A DNA stretch of 64,000 nucleotides from Adiantum capillus-veneris (GCA_014529385.2 CM043947.1:128525891-128589890), one strand, 5' to 3'. Shown: positions 48,685 through 59,098, counted from the first letter of the stretch. The notes: generated by a model from the sequence alone, not told the origin. Translations and numbers: made by a program.

Positions 48685-49738
48685 TGTTAAAAGGTCAACC
48701 TTTCAACAACGCTTCCACAAAGATTCCTCAAAGATTCTCTAAAGATTCCAACTAAAGATGATGATGAAGTGATGAAGACGAAGATGGATGCTGTAATGTG
48801 AAGATACAAGCTCATGGACATCATCGAATATCCCGTTATTATTATTTTGAGCCATTACGGCCACTTTTGTAATGTTTACGGGAACTTCATATTTTAAGTC
48901 GGCAATTGTATTTTGGCCACAGATGCTTGTTGGATGAGCAAAGCCAGCTCACGGTGTTGTAATTAAGCTCTATAGAAGCCTAGGGACAACTCAGGTCATT
49001 TTGGTCGGACATTAGGTTTTCTAAGGCTTAGTATATAAGCCAAAACCTAAAGCATTGTAAAAAGACTTATAATAAATCGGATCTTCTGTGTCATTGGGAG
49101 ATTGCGAGAGATTGAGAGAGTGTGTGTGTGTGCTACAGGAGCTACGGTGGTCGGAATCGCAAACGGAGAGCAGCAGTGTGTTTCCCACGAGGAGAGCTAC
49201 GCGTTGATGCTTACATCACGCGCGTTCGTTTGTGTTTATGCAGATTCACCCGCGAGCTACTTTTGGAGTTTCGGTGAGTAACTGTTGTCCGTTTTTGCAT
49301 TTCAACATATCCACGCGATCAGAGCGAGTAGAGCTACACATTAGGCACTTTAGTTTTCAGAAACGTCGACCTGCAAAAACCGGCCAGACATCCTACGCGT
49401 TTCTGCATGGAGGGTATTGAGTAGGTTTTTTAGGTCACGGACCTTAGGGAGAGTGGCCTATTGGTGTTGATAGGATATCCCTCAAGTTTCGTAACATTTC
49501 GAGAACGTCTAATGGGCTTTTGGCTTGCGGTAGCATCATAGGAGACTCTCACATTCACAGAACCAATGGCATGTAGATTTGATATCTCTATAGGAAGTAG
49601 TCATTAGTAGGTTGAGTAGAGGTTGACACCCTTTGCTTGCTGCCACGCGCCTGCGGGTCGAGCTTCGTCCTCAGTTGACATTATATGTTAGGTGAGTTCT
49701 CGCTATGCTGACGTCCGTCGTGGCGTACCTGTCCAACA
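48685..49738 (+). repeat. 5' LTR of the 10-kb element
   Basis: Begins TGTTAAAAGGTCAAC and ends GTCCAACA. A TATA box (TATATAA) is at 49032-49038 and a polyadenylation-like AATAAA at 49071-49076, placing the U3/R boundary nearby. Half of the leader palindrome (GACATCCTACGCGT) lies at 49387-49400. Confidence 0.93.
49032..49038 (+). promoter_or_regulatory. TATA box in 5' LTR
   Basis: TATATAA in context TTAGTATATAAGCC, repeated at 58039-58045 in the 3' LTR. Expected to drive element transcription. Confidence 0.65.
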
Positions 49739-49739
49739 T

Positions 49740-49756
49740 TGGCGCCGCTGCCGGGG
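49740..49756 (+). promoter_or_regulatory. PBS, tRNA-Asp type
   Basis: TGGCGCCGCTGCCGGGG directly after the LTR end and one spacer base. Plant tRNA-Asp(GUC) ends ...CCCCGGCAACGGCGCCA, giving complementarity with one mismatch (C for T at position 9). This PBS type is common in plant gypsy elements. Confidence 0.88.
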
Positions 49757-50280
49757 ATGAGAGCCCTAAGTAGGTGTCCGAGACTAGTCCTTGAGGATAG
49801 AGGTCCCTCTGGCTTGCCAGAGTATATTCATTCTTTTAGATAGGATCGGAGAGTGGTGGACTCTTTTGGTCTTAGAGGGAGTCTAGGGAGCGTGTGTCTG
49901 GCCTAGATCCTTCGTCTTAGGTAGTATTAGGTAGTAGTAGGTTGTGGTGTAGAGAGTAGGAGTTGGAGTGGTAGATGTGGTGGTAGGTTGACTTGAGAGT
50001 CTATGTGACGCCAGGAAGCAACCGAGACATCAAAATCACCATCTTACATGATGAGTAGGAGTAGGGTAAGTAGGATATCTTGATTGTTGATCTAGAGCAC
50101 TTTATGCATGTCTTATTTTCTCTTCGGCTCATCAGAGAAGTGGAAAACGCTAAGTAGGAAAGACTGTAAGTTGTGTTTGGAAGCTCATTTGAAGTCTAAA
50201 AGTTTCTGTGATTATTGTTGAGAGCTCTACAGAGCATAGGGAGTACTACTGCCAGAAAAACATTGCATTTTATGACAGTA

Positions 50281-51568
50281 GACATCCTACGCGTAGGATG
50301 TCTCCAGGGCACTTTTGGCAGGGAATTTGGGAAAACTGAGGTTGCCAATGGTTCAGAGGGTAGGTTTTACCCAAGTAACATATTGACTTGGGTGTTTTTT
50401 CCTATTTTTGTTGACCAAAAGCCAAAAGGCAGAGTCAGAAAATGCAAAATTTCAGAAAAAGGTTAAATTGAGTGATCTTTGCATGATTTTTGCAATTGTG
50501 AAGCATACTTGCACTTTCTGAGAGCATAAGAAGGCATCAGAAACACCTCAGAGTAAAAAAATCAGCAGTAGACATCCTACGTGTAGGATGTCTATAGGGT
50601 GATCTGGGCATTTTTTTGAGAATCTGAGTTGACCAGTGTGTTTAGAAGGTAGGTTTTACCCTATTTTCACCTAGAAAGTGGAAATTTGACCATATCTTGA
50701 TAGGATAAGGCCAAATAGACTGAAATTGCCAGACATCCTACCCAAATTGTGCCAAGTCATTATTCCAAGACCAAAACCATAGGATGGCTGCAGGAGCATG
50801 ATCAGCATGATATATTGAGTCACTGAGAGAGTTTTCATCTCATTTGGGGGAGAAACGGGGGTCCTAAGCAGACTTTAGCACTTTTGACTGAAAAAGACTA
50901 GAACAGCTAAAATTAGGGTCTTTTGAAATCCAAATCAAAATCTAAGCATACCACTGTGTTGCTGACATTAAAGGGACGCTTTGAGTCAAGTCTGGGATCA
51001 AATAGGTCAAAAAGACATCCTACGCGTAGGATGTCATCTGTGTGATTTTGCACTCCAAACTTAATTTTGAGCATACCAAAGTGATCAATACCTCAAGGGG
51101 AGCCTGTTCTTTGAATTTCAAGCAATTCTGGGCAAAAACACATCCTACGCGTAGGATGTCTAATGCATTAAATTGAAGCCAGATACTCACTATAGGCCTA
51201 GCAGGGAGTTTTAGAGCCTGAGGCAAGCCTCCTAGTCAATTTTGGTCCAATTTGGAGTTGATTTGACTTGGGAATTCATCAGAGGAGACATCAGGCATCT
51301 GGAACAGATTCTTGATCATTTGACGAGCCTACAAGTGTCAGAATAAAAAAATAAAAAGAGATGGGAGTTTAGCACATCAAGGGGAAGCTATAGTGCAAGT
51401 TTGAGCTAAAATAGAGCAAAAAGACATCCTACGCGTAGGATGTCTCAAGGCCATTTTTAGGTCCAGATGAAATTCTGAGTATACCATTGTGTTGCTGGAC
51501 TTAAGGGGACTCTCTGGACCAAATTTTGTTAAATTCTAAGCATATAGACATCCTACGCGTAGGATGTC
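50281..51568. repeat. array of six long palindromes in the leader
   Basis: Half-site GACATCCTACG followed immediately by its reverse complement, 22 bp in all, at 50281-50302 (perfect), 50571-50592 (one core change), 51014-51035 (perfect), 51139-51160 (first base changed), 51423-51444 (perfect) and 51547-51568 (perfect); at four sites symmetry extends to 24 bp. A half-site is at 50731-50740. Spacings start-to-start are 290, 443, 125, 284 and 124 bp, close to multiples of about 125-148. Confidence 0.95.
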
Positions 51569-51765
51569 TCTAGGATAGTTTTGGGTTCCAGCTGAAATTT
51601 TGACCATACAGAAGTGTTCACAATGTCACAAAGATCCCAAATCTTCTTCCATTCTAAACTGCATTTCACTGTTTTGGCCATAACTTTCACAAACGGTATC
51701 GGATCGGAAAAGTTTTTATATCAAAACGTAGCTTGAGAGCGACTCTACAGATCTTAGAGCAGAAC

Positions 51766-51817
51766 TTGAACTAAATGGTTGCCATAGGTGGATGCCTATG
51801 GCAACCATTTAGTTCAA
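51766..51817. repeat. perfect 23-bp hairpin, 6-nt loop
   Basis: 51766-51788 (begins TTGAACTAAATGG) pairs perfectly with 51795-51817; the loop is TGGATG. Confidence 0.95.
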
Positions 51818-52132
51818 CTTTAAAAAAAAACATCGTTTACGGCCTCAAAATGCATCCGGAAGTCAGGGGTGTCTAAAACCAACAGTTCGAAAGAATTGTG
51901 AGGAAACGGTCACGGTTTTGAAGACTGCTAAGTTAACAGATTGAAATTATCTTTTGGGAAAACCATTGGTCACCCGCTGGAAGGTGCTCAAGGAACAAGT
52001 GTGGCCGTCAAAGGTACTTCAAGGATTTCTGCATTCATTGTGAAAAAGTTTGCCAGCTAAATAGAATTTTGTAGATTGTGTGCTAAAGTGAACACAGGTT
52101 AGCTCGACTCAAGAATCGCTACAAAGGGAGCA

Positions 52133-52195
52133 GTCGTTGCAGTATAGTGGTAAGTTGCATAACTTATCACAGTGCTTCCACTAGATCGAGGCCTA
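52133..52195 (+). other. tRNA-Asp-like segment (5' half plus B-box core)
   Basis: 52133-52155 matches the first 23 nt of plant tRNA-Asp(GUC), as I know it, with one difference; the D-arm/A-box part reads GTATAGTGGTAAGT. About 35 nt on, GATCGAGGC (about 52183-52191) fits the B-box core GWTCRANNC. The anticodon arm, T-stem and 3' acceptor strand do not fold well, so it is not a working tRNA gene. It could be a captured tRNA fragment or the head of a SINE. Confidence 0.6.
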
Positions 52196-52445
52196 CTGAA
52201 AAGCTCTAGGAAAAGCAAGCAACCAGACAAGACAATATGAGTCTTGGCAAGCAAGGGAGCTAAGAAGTTCAAGCAGTGCAAGCAAAGCCCAATTCAGAAA
52301 ACTCAGAGATTAAGACATCCACAACAGCTGAAGAACCTCAAGCGAAAGAAACCGACACAAGGGTGCTAATAATTTTTATTAGCATTGAGGCAAGCAATTA
52401 GAGCTATCACTGAACAGGTACAACAAGGGAGTCAAGACGAAAGCA

Positions 52446-54449
52446 ATGGCGTCTCAAAAAAATCAGACCAGTCAGGAAGAAGCTTCAAGTACATCTACAG
52501 ATATTACAAGAGAGCAAATTCAGATCTATCTGATTGGATACTACAAAGGACTGCCATGCTATGAGGATGTCAATCGGAATTTGTACATCAAGACAAAGAA
52601 AGATACAGAGGAAACTCGGACATCTCAATATGTGGAAGTTGAAACAGCGAAGAATGTACTACACCCACATCCAAATTTCATGGAAGAATGTCTGGGATCA
52701 ATTTACATGAGGCACGGAAAATACATCGACAATGAGATAGAAATGTTGTACAAGGATCAACTTACAGAACTCTACGCATATCCTCCAAGTATTTTTCTGT
52801 ACAAAGCACAAGATGGAAAACAGAAATTTGGTACCCTCTATGGTGATGAAGATGGTCGATACTACAGGGCTGTCACAAGTCATGAAGTTCCTATGGAAAA
52901 AAATCATTACTTTATAGCAGAAGCGTTTGGCTCAAGAGGAGAAGACTACATGTCTAAAGGTGGTAATGTATACCATCTCGTCATGGGTTTACCTCTAACT
53001 ACGCACTTGGAAGAGTTAACAACTACAACTGTCACTGCACAAATGGGTGGCACAACACAAGGCACAACATGGAAAGACACAACACAAGTCTCGTGCACTG
53101 CACCACCACAAGAGGTACCAGCTATGAAGATAGCCCAACTTCAAAAAGAACTAGCTTGGTCTCAAGAGCTACTTAACAAACCACAAGAAGTCATATCATC
53201 AGGCATTGAGCAGATGCTAACATCAGATATGAAACCCTCTCGGATGGTGGGAGTTCAAACTCAACAAAGAGACCCCATATCTTCAAGAGCGGGATTAAGA
53301 AGTCCAGTTTTGCAAGAAGCAGTGTCCTTTTCAGGAGTCCAAGTGGAATTTCAAGAAGCATTGGAAGATGCCGAGCCGGAGGAGAGACCACTGGAAATTC
53401 ACAATGCCCAATGTAGAAGGTCAGGTCAAGATGTCATTGTGGTCGACAAATACGATAGGCACTATGAAATAGCCGATGTGAAAAATATGGATGAGTTTAG
53501 CAATTGTGGGCAACCTGTAAGTCACATACTTGGACCCCGTCCAAAAGCACCATCAAGGGAAACTGAAAACAAAAATTCGGTTCGACCTTCACTCTCGGTG
53601 CAGAACTCGCCAAAATCAACTCGGAAACATAGCCCTAAGGCTATGCAAAAGCCCCACGTCAAAGACCATATACTGATGGAAGAATTAGCATCACAACTGC
53701 TAGAAAGCATGGATAGTGATTTGATCTTGTATGCAAGCAATAATGGAAGCTATTTTCAGCTTCTCAAGGACAAAACAATGAAGGATAAAGAGACAAAGCC
53801 AGTGGATACACCTAAGTCAGTCGTAATCTATGGGTTCATGCATGCAAAGAAGAGGTCATATCTGTATCTAGATACCACAGGAAACCATTATCAGCAGTAT
53901 TATGGAGAGCTACCTCGTCCAAAGTGTGCACATGTTGAGATAACGACATATTGCGACCAATGTGCCATTGGTCATTTAGTGAAGGACTGCCTAGTAAAGC
54001 TCTACATGGAAAAGAAGAAGCAACAAGCCAAAAGCAAAGTTCAGACAGTGACAATAAGGGAATGGAAGAAAGAATCCCCAACAAGATCTCTGGAAAAGAA
54101 GCATATTTTGTCGCAGAGCACAAAAGATAGGCTCAAGACACAGTTGCTTGAAGTCAAGGGTGTCAACGACATTATCATGGATAATCACGCTTTCAAAAAA
54201 GATCAATTGAATCAACTGATTCAAGATTGTTTAAGGAACCTCAGTGAGGAAAAGTCAGAGCATCCACAAGGTGATGAAGATGAAGCTCGTAGTTCAAAAT
54301 TTGAGAGCAAAAGAAGCCAAGATTCTGACGATAGTGAACCAACGCAAGAAGAGGTGGCAAAGGTAACAAAAATTCTTAGTGCCATGTCACAAGTGGAAGA
54401 CATGCAAATAGAATCAATGGATGAAGCTGAAAGTCTACCAAATAAATAA
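52446..54449 (+). CDS. Gag-like protein of the 10-kb element, 667 aa
   Basis: The ATG at 52446 starts MASQKNQTSQEEASSTSTDI. The first 200 residues contain repeated Tyr-rich beta-like strands (LIGYYKGLPCYEDVNRNLYI, FGTLYGDEDGRYYRAV). The middle is Ser/Pro/Lys-rich. A further set of similar Tyr-rich pairs follows (DLILYASNNGSYFQLLKD, KKRSYLYLDTTGNHYQQYYG). A knuckle-like motif CDQCAIGHLVKDC follows; it is C-x2-C-x3-H-x4-C, one residue shorter than the standard spacing. The C-terminal 130 residues are charged and coiled-coil-like. It stops at TAA 54447-54449, after which the same frame stays open. Its place after PBS and leader, with knuckle and protease-like domain downstream, argues for Gag. 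The N-terminal Tyr-repeat region does not look like any gag capsid I know. Confidence 0.7.
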   Translation: MASQKNQTSQEEASSTSTDITREQIQIYLIGYYKGLPCYEDVNRNLYIKTKKDTEETRTSQYVEVETAKNVLHPHPNFMEECLGSIYMRHGKYIDNEIEMLYKDQLTELYAYPPSIFLYKAQDGKQKFGTLYGDEDGRYYRAVTSHEVPMEKNHYFIAEAFGSRGEDYMSKGGNVYHLVMGLPLTTHLEELTTTTVTAQMGGTTQGTTWKDTTQVSCTAPPQEVPAMKIAQLQKELAWSQELLNKPQEVISSGIEQMLTSDMKPSRMVGVQTQQRDPISSRAGLRSPVLQEAVSFSGVQVEFQEALEDAEPEERPLEIHNAQCRRSGQDVIVVDKYDRHYEIADVKNMDEFSNCGQPVSHILGPRPKAPSRETENKNSVRPSLSVQNSPKSTRKHSPKAMQKPHVKDHILMEELASQLLESMDSDLILYASNNGSYFQLLKDKTMKDKETKPVDTPKSVVIYGFMHAKKRSYLYLDTTGNHYQQYYGELPRPKCAHVEITTYCDQCAIGHLVKDCLVKLYMEKKKQQAKSKVQTVTIREWKKESPTRSLEKKHILSQSTKDRLKTQLLEVKGVNDIIMDNHAFKKDQLNQLIQDCLRNLSEEKSEHPQGDEDEARSSKFESKRSQDSDDSEPTQEEVAKVTKILSAMSQVEDMQIESMDEAESLPNK

Positions 54450-55916
54450 TCTAATGTGGACTCTTTATTGGTGATTGAACAAATCAAGGAGTATGAGAAG
54501 CTAAAAGAAGATGTAATTGAAGACATAAAATGCGCAGAAGAAAGGGAAATGACTGAGTCCAAGATTGATTACCAAGGACAAGCAATACAGGATATGAATG
54601 AATATTTTCAAGAAGAGACTCTACAAAAACCCATGGAACAATGGAAACCAAAGGCCACGGCGACCATTGCATCAGAAGAAGAGAGTAAACCTCAACATCC
54701 TGCTACACAAGCTTCAAAACATTTCCAAGAAGAAAAGTCACCATTGAATGACCTTCAAGTGCTAGAAGAAGTAAATAGTGACAGAGAGCTTCTAAAATCA
54801 AGAATCAAGATGTCACAGTCAGAAACTAGCAATGAACACCAACAAGCAGCTACAGCAGAAGATAGTAAGCACTTGGGACATGCTACAACCAGTCAAATGA
54901 CAAAGAAGTTCAACATACAAGAGGATGACAAAGCTTCCAAGGCACAAAAGTCCAAGACAAGTACCAAAAGCAAAGAGGACATCAGTTAATTGACAACCAA
55001 CAAGAAAATTAAATTTTCGTTGGATGTGCATGAGAAACTGAAATTCAATTTTACAGCAGAGATAGATTGCACTGCCACGACTAATGTCATGTGTTATGGG
55101 CTGTGGTTACTTCTAGGTAAGCCAGAACTGTATGAAATTCAGGTACATGTTCCTATATCACATGGAATAGCCATCACAAGTTTAGGGATTGCAGAATCTT
55201 CCCTTAAACTACGTTCAAAGGTAATCAAAGACAAATTCCTAGTGGTGGATTCATAAAAAATGAGTACACATTTGATTTTGTCCAAGCACTGGGAAAAAAA
55301 ATTGGCAGAAGAACCCGGATTTTCAATAATGGTCATCACGACTAGCTCTCAAGAAATCCAGCCTACTACTGCTCCAAGATTATCGGCTTCCAACAAAGGT
55401 AAAGCCAAAATGAGCCCACAAATGTTCTACCAACAGAAGCAGCCCCTTAAATCAGAGTCTTCAATCCAGCCCCAAAAATTTCAAGACAGAGCTGACCACA
55501 TGCTTCCACATGAAAGACAGAATCCAAAGAAAATCTTTCAACCGAAATACCCTACACTGCGAGATCATCGTCGACAAAAATCTTCAAAGGTCTACATCAA
55601 AGCTGAAGAAATCAAGGTCAAGGACCCAATATGGGTAAATGAGCCTAGCCGATTGACGAAAGGTAAACACATGGGATGGATAGCCTCTCACTATAGCTTA
55701 GCAGAGCAAGGCTATTATGAGGGTCAAAAGAACTTTGGTTACCAAAACCACAGACCTCGGCTTATGTGGTGGATAAAGGTTTCAAAAAGCGTCCCCAAAA
55801 ACAACAAAGCTCATATTTATATCGCCAAAGGAGACCAACCAACAAGGCTCACCAAAGGGAGGCAGGAAATTTCAAATCCAACTGGCCTTCATACCATCAG
55901 AGGACTTCATCGATAA
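54450..55916 (+). pseudogene. continuation of the frame: coiled coil, retropepsin-like, basic tail
   Basis: Same frame as 52446-54449, broken by TAA at 54987-54989 and 55254-55256; with the TAA at 54447-54449 all three would be CAA (Gln) before a single C-to-T change. 54456-54986 is Glu/Lys/Gln-rich and helical. 54990-55320 resembles a retropepsin: FTAEIDCTATTNVM at the loop and KDKFLVVDS, then THLILSKHWEKKL at the distal end, like FxVxD...ILGxxW. The D-(T/S)-G triad is D-C-T, so it should be inactive. 55330-55916 is basic, with motifs EQGYYEGQKNFGYQN and TRLTKGRQEISN. No RT follows. Confidence 0.6.
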
Positions 55917-57657
55917 ATAATCCCAAAAATGGCACTATTGTACATCTCAATACGACATCAAAAACATCATGGGAAGTGCCATCTACAATTCTTCAAGCAC
56001 AAGGTTACTATCAAGGAAATTAGAGAATATGGCTACCAAAGATGCCAGGTAAACATTCTTCAAGCAAACGACTTCAGCTTGAAAATAATCAGAATTTCAC
56101 AGAAGGCAAAATCAAGGACAATGTCACAGTCAATGCAAAGGATATCTGCAAAGACACGCTAATCACACGATGCAGATACAAATGGGTGTCAAAAGAAAAA
56201 CAAATAACGAAGAAGATTGAAGTCATCTCGAGCTCTCAAGAAATGTCAAGACATGATAGAAAAAGTGTTACGGGGACTGGAGCGAGCCAATCTTCTCAAC
56301 CAAGGGACCAACAACAACAAAAAGAAATTTTGGCAACCAAGGTCACCCAGATATGGAAAAAGAAACCAATATTGCCAGTATGGTCCTTTACAAATCCTCT
56401 CTTCGAGGATGGGAGTTTTGAATTTCAAAACCTATTCTTGGTCGAAAGCTCCCGAGACTAAGTCAAGACGCCATAAAAATAATGGCATAAGAGTCCAGAG
56501 TCGGGCAGCTGAGCCACTAAATGAGCAAGCATTAGACCCAAGCTTCATGTATTAATATTCTTTGTGGTCTATGAGTCTAGATATTTAGATTAAATCTCAA
56601 GCTGGAGAGTTGAGCATACATAAAGTCATGTCACTCATGCTGGAAGAGGTGAGCATAAGAGTCAAAGTCTACTATTTTAAATGGTGGAGTGGTGGAGTAG
56701 TCCAGAAAAACACTCACGCACATGAACACAGTGAGAGAGTGGAAAAAATCTCATCGACAAAAACCCTTCTTGTGAGTAACGACAGCTCTTGAAGTCAAAT
56801 ATCTTTTTGCTTCTCTAGCTATGTTCACTCCAGGAAGCACCCATTCAAACTCCTCTCGCACCGCATATTGTTTCCCATGCATCTATCTGTGCAAGCATAC
56901 ATAATGTCCCATCATTGGACATTTGCATTTGACACGATTTGTGTTCCACCCATGCACTTACACAACAAAATGACGACGACGAAGTGGTAACAGGTTTCAT
57001 AAGCATTTGCTCAACAACAATGACTCTGACTTCAAGCTACTAACTCTTATCCACTGTATATCCAGTAATAGTAGCCATACGGCCATAATTACTTTAATTC
57101 AAGAGTTACATCAAACATAAGTACATATAGCCTCACATTTAATGGTGACTAAAGGCATTTTTTTCCCACTGGGTTTTTCCCTCTAGTCCTATCCAGGTAT
57201 CCAAGACCTTCATTTTGTAATATACGCCACATTTTATTTTTACTATTTTATTTTTCTTATAAAAACACAGAAAAGCAGACCAACAACATCCCTAAACAAC
57301 TACATGCTCATCATCTATAGGATCCAAGGGGAGCGGCCCAAAAACAATTCAAAAAGGCTTCAAGATTACAGGTACACATGCAGGATGACACCCAAAGAAC
57401 AAAGAATACAGAGCTGCCAAGATAAATACTTGCTGCAACAACAAACCTCACTCAACCTATTCATGCTACAACAACCAATCGGAGGGGGAGAGCTATGGCT
57501 TCAACTACACTACATGTACAAGAAAAAGGTACCTCTATAACATACAAAGCATCTGGTAGAAGCAACTACAACAACAAAAGCTTCAACCAACACGAAAACA
57601 TGAAGCACTTGTCAAGGCCACTGCAGACATAGGGTCTTGTCGGGACGACAAGACTTC
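55917..57657 (+). other. 3' internal region, broken short frames
   Basis: 55766-56023 and 56042-56461 share a frame and carry QAQGYYQGN and CRYKWVSKEKQITKKIEV, echoing the QGYYEG motif just upstream, so a basic coding tail may once have extended to about 56460. Beyond that nothing is recognisable. No RT, RNase H or integrase motif is seen. Confidence 0.5.
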
Positions 57658-57669
57658 GGAGGGGGAGAG
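57658..57669 (+). promoter_or_regulatory. polypurine tract of the 10-kb element
   Basis: GGAGGGGGAGAG immediately before the 3' LTR TGTTAAAAGG. Confidence 0.92.
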
Positions 57670-58747
57670 TGTTAAAAGGTCAACTTTTCAACAACGCTTC
57701 CACAAAGATTCCATAAAGATTCCTCAAAGATTCTCTAAAGATACTCTAAATATTCCAACTAAAGATGTTGATGAAGTGATGAAGACGAAGATGGATGCTG
57801 TAATGTGAAGATACAAGCTCATAGACATCATCGAATATCCCGTTATTATTATTTTGAGCCATTACGGCCACTTTTGTAATGTTTACGGGAACTTCATATT
57901 TTAAGTCGGCAATTGCATTTTGGCCACAGATGCTTGTTGGATGAGCAAAGCCAGCTCACGGTGTTGTAATTAAGCTCTGTAGAAGCCTAGGGACAAATCA
58001 GGTCATTTTGATCGGACATTAGGTTTTCTAAGGCTTAGTATATAAGCCAAAACCTAAAGCATTGTAAAAAGACTTCTAATAAATCGGATCTTCTGTGTCA
58101 TTGGGAGACTGCGAGAGATTGAGAGAGAGTGTGTGTGTGTGCTACAGGAGCTATGGTGGTCCGAATCGCAAACGGAGAGCAGCAGTGTGTTGCCCACGAG
58201 GAGAGCTACGCGTTGATGCTTACATCACGCGCGCTCGTCTGTGTTTTGGCAGATTCACCCACGAGCTACTTTTGGAGTTTCGGTGAGTAACTGTTGTCCG
58301 TTTTTGCATTTCAACATATCCACACGATCAGAGCGAGTAGAGCTACACATTAGGCAGTTTAGTTTTCAGAAACGTCGACCTGCAAAAACTGGCCAGACAT
58401 CCTACGCATTTCTGCACGGAGGGTATTGAGTAGGTTTTTTTGGTCACGGACCTTAGGGAGAGTGGCCTATTGGTGTTGATAGGATATCCCTCAAGTTTCA
58501 TAACATTTCGAGAACGTCTAATTGGCTTTTGGCTTGCGGTAGCATCATAGGAGACTCTCACATTCACAAAACCAATGGCATGTAGATTTGATATCTCTGT
58601 AGGAAGTAGTCATTAGTCGGTGGAGTAGAGGTTGACACCCTTTGCTTGCTTCCACGTGCCTGCGGGTCGAGCTTCGTCCTCAGTTGACATTATATGTTAG
58701 GTGAGTTCTCGCTATGCTGACGTCCGTCGCGGCGTACCCGTCCAACA
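57670..58747 (+). repeat. 3' LTR of the 10-kb element
   Basis: Partner of 48685-49738, with an extra 24 bp near its start within AAAGATTC-like units. TATA box at 58039-58045, AATAAA at 58078-58083, half-palindrome with one change (GACATCCTACGCA) at 58396-58408. Confidence 0.93.
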
Positions 58748-59098
58748 CAAGCTTTCAAGATGGGAGAGATTGTAACTATCGATGGAGATTTCAAGGGATA
58801 GCAAGCCTCTATTACTCCCTTGATTGGGAAGTTGAGGCTTCATGTCCAAAGCTACGTCAGAAAAGAAGACTTTTTTATCTCTCGTCTCTATCATGAGGAT
58901 GTCATCCTAGGGGCACCATGGTGCAATGAGCTCACCTCCTAATAAGCCTCCTTATTGAGTCTCTCAATCTGAATAAGAGGAGATTATGAGGTAGGTTCAA
59001 AAGCTATAGTAGACAAAGGGATGGTGAGGCCTAGTTCCTTCACCAGTTCTACTAGTGCAAAAGAGAGATGACACATATCGTATGCATTTCGAGTCGCG

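Larger units (their letters stand above)
49757..52445 (+). other. 2.7-kb leader of the 10-kb element
   Basis: No coding. Holds the palindrome array (50281-51568), the 23-bp hairpin (51766-51817) and the tRNA-Asp-like segment (52133-52195). The sequence between palindromes is a diverged tandem repeat: phrases such as TTGAGCATACCAAAGTG, GAGTATACCATTGTGTTGCT and AAGCATACCACTGTGTTGCT recur at similar distances from the palindromes. Confidence 0.8.
48685..58747 (+). mobile_element. complete non-autonomous LTR element, about 10 kb
   Basis: 5' LTR 48685-49738, PBS 49740-49756, leader to 52445, long gag/protease-like frame 52446-55916, PPT 57658-57669, 3' LTR 57670-58747. It is flanked by a perfect 5-bp duplication, CAAGC (48680-48684 and 58748-58752). 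The internal 7.9 kb shows no RT, RNase H or integrase motif in any frame I read, so the element needs enzymes in trans (LARD-like), but unlike typical LARDs it carries a large coding frame. The LTRs differ by a 24-bp net indel in an AAAGATTC-rich stretch and by a modest number of substitutions. It is the youngest clearly nested insertion in the right half of the window. Confidence 0.93.

Noticed and set aside
50281-51568. CRISPR-like array
   Set aside because: Repeats are palindromic but spacing is irregular (124-443 bp), spacers are related to each other, the context is an LTR element and no cas genes are present.
52133-52195. Functional tRNA-Asp gene
   Set aside because: The 3' half does not pair with the 5' half and the anticodon arm is not recognisable; only a tRNA-derived fragment is supported.
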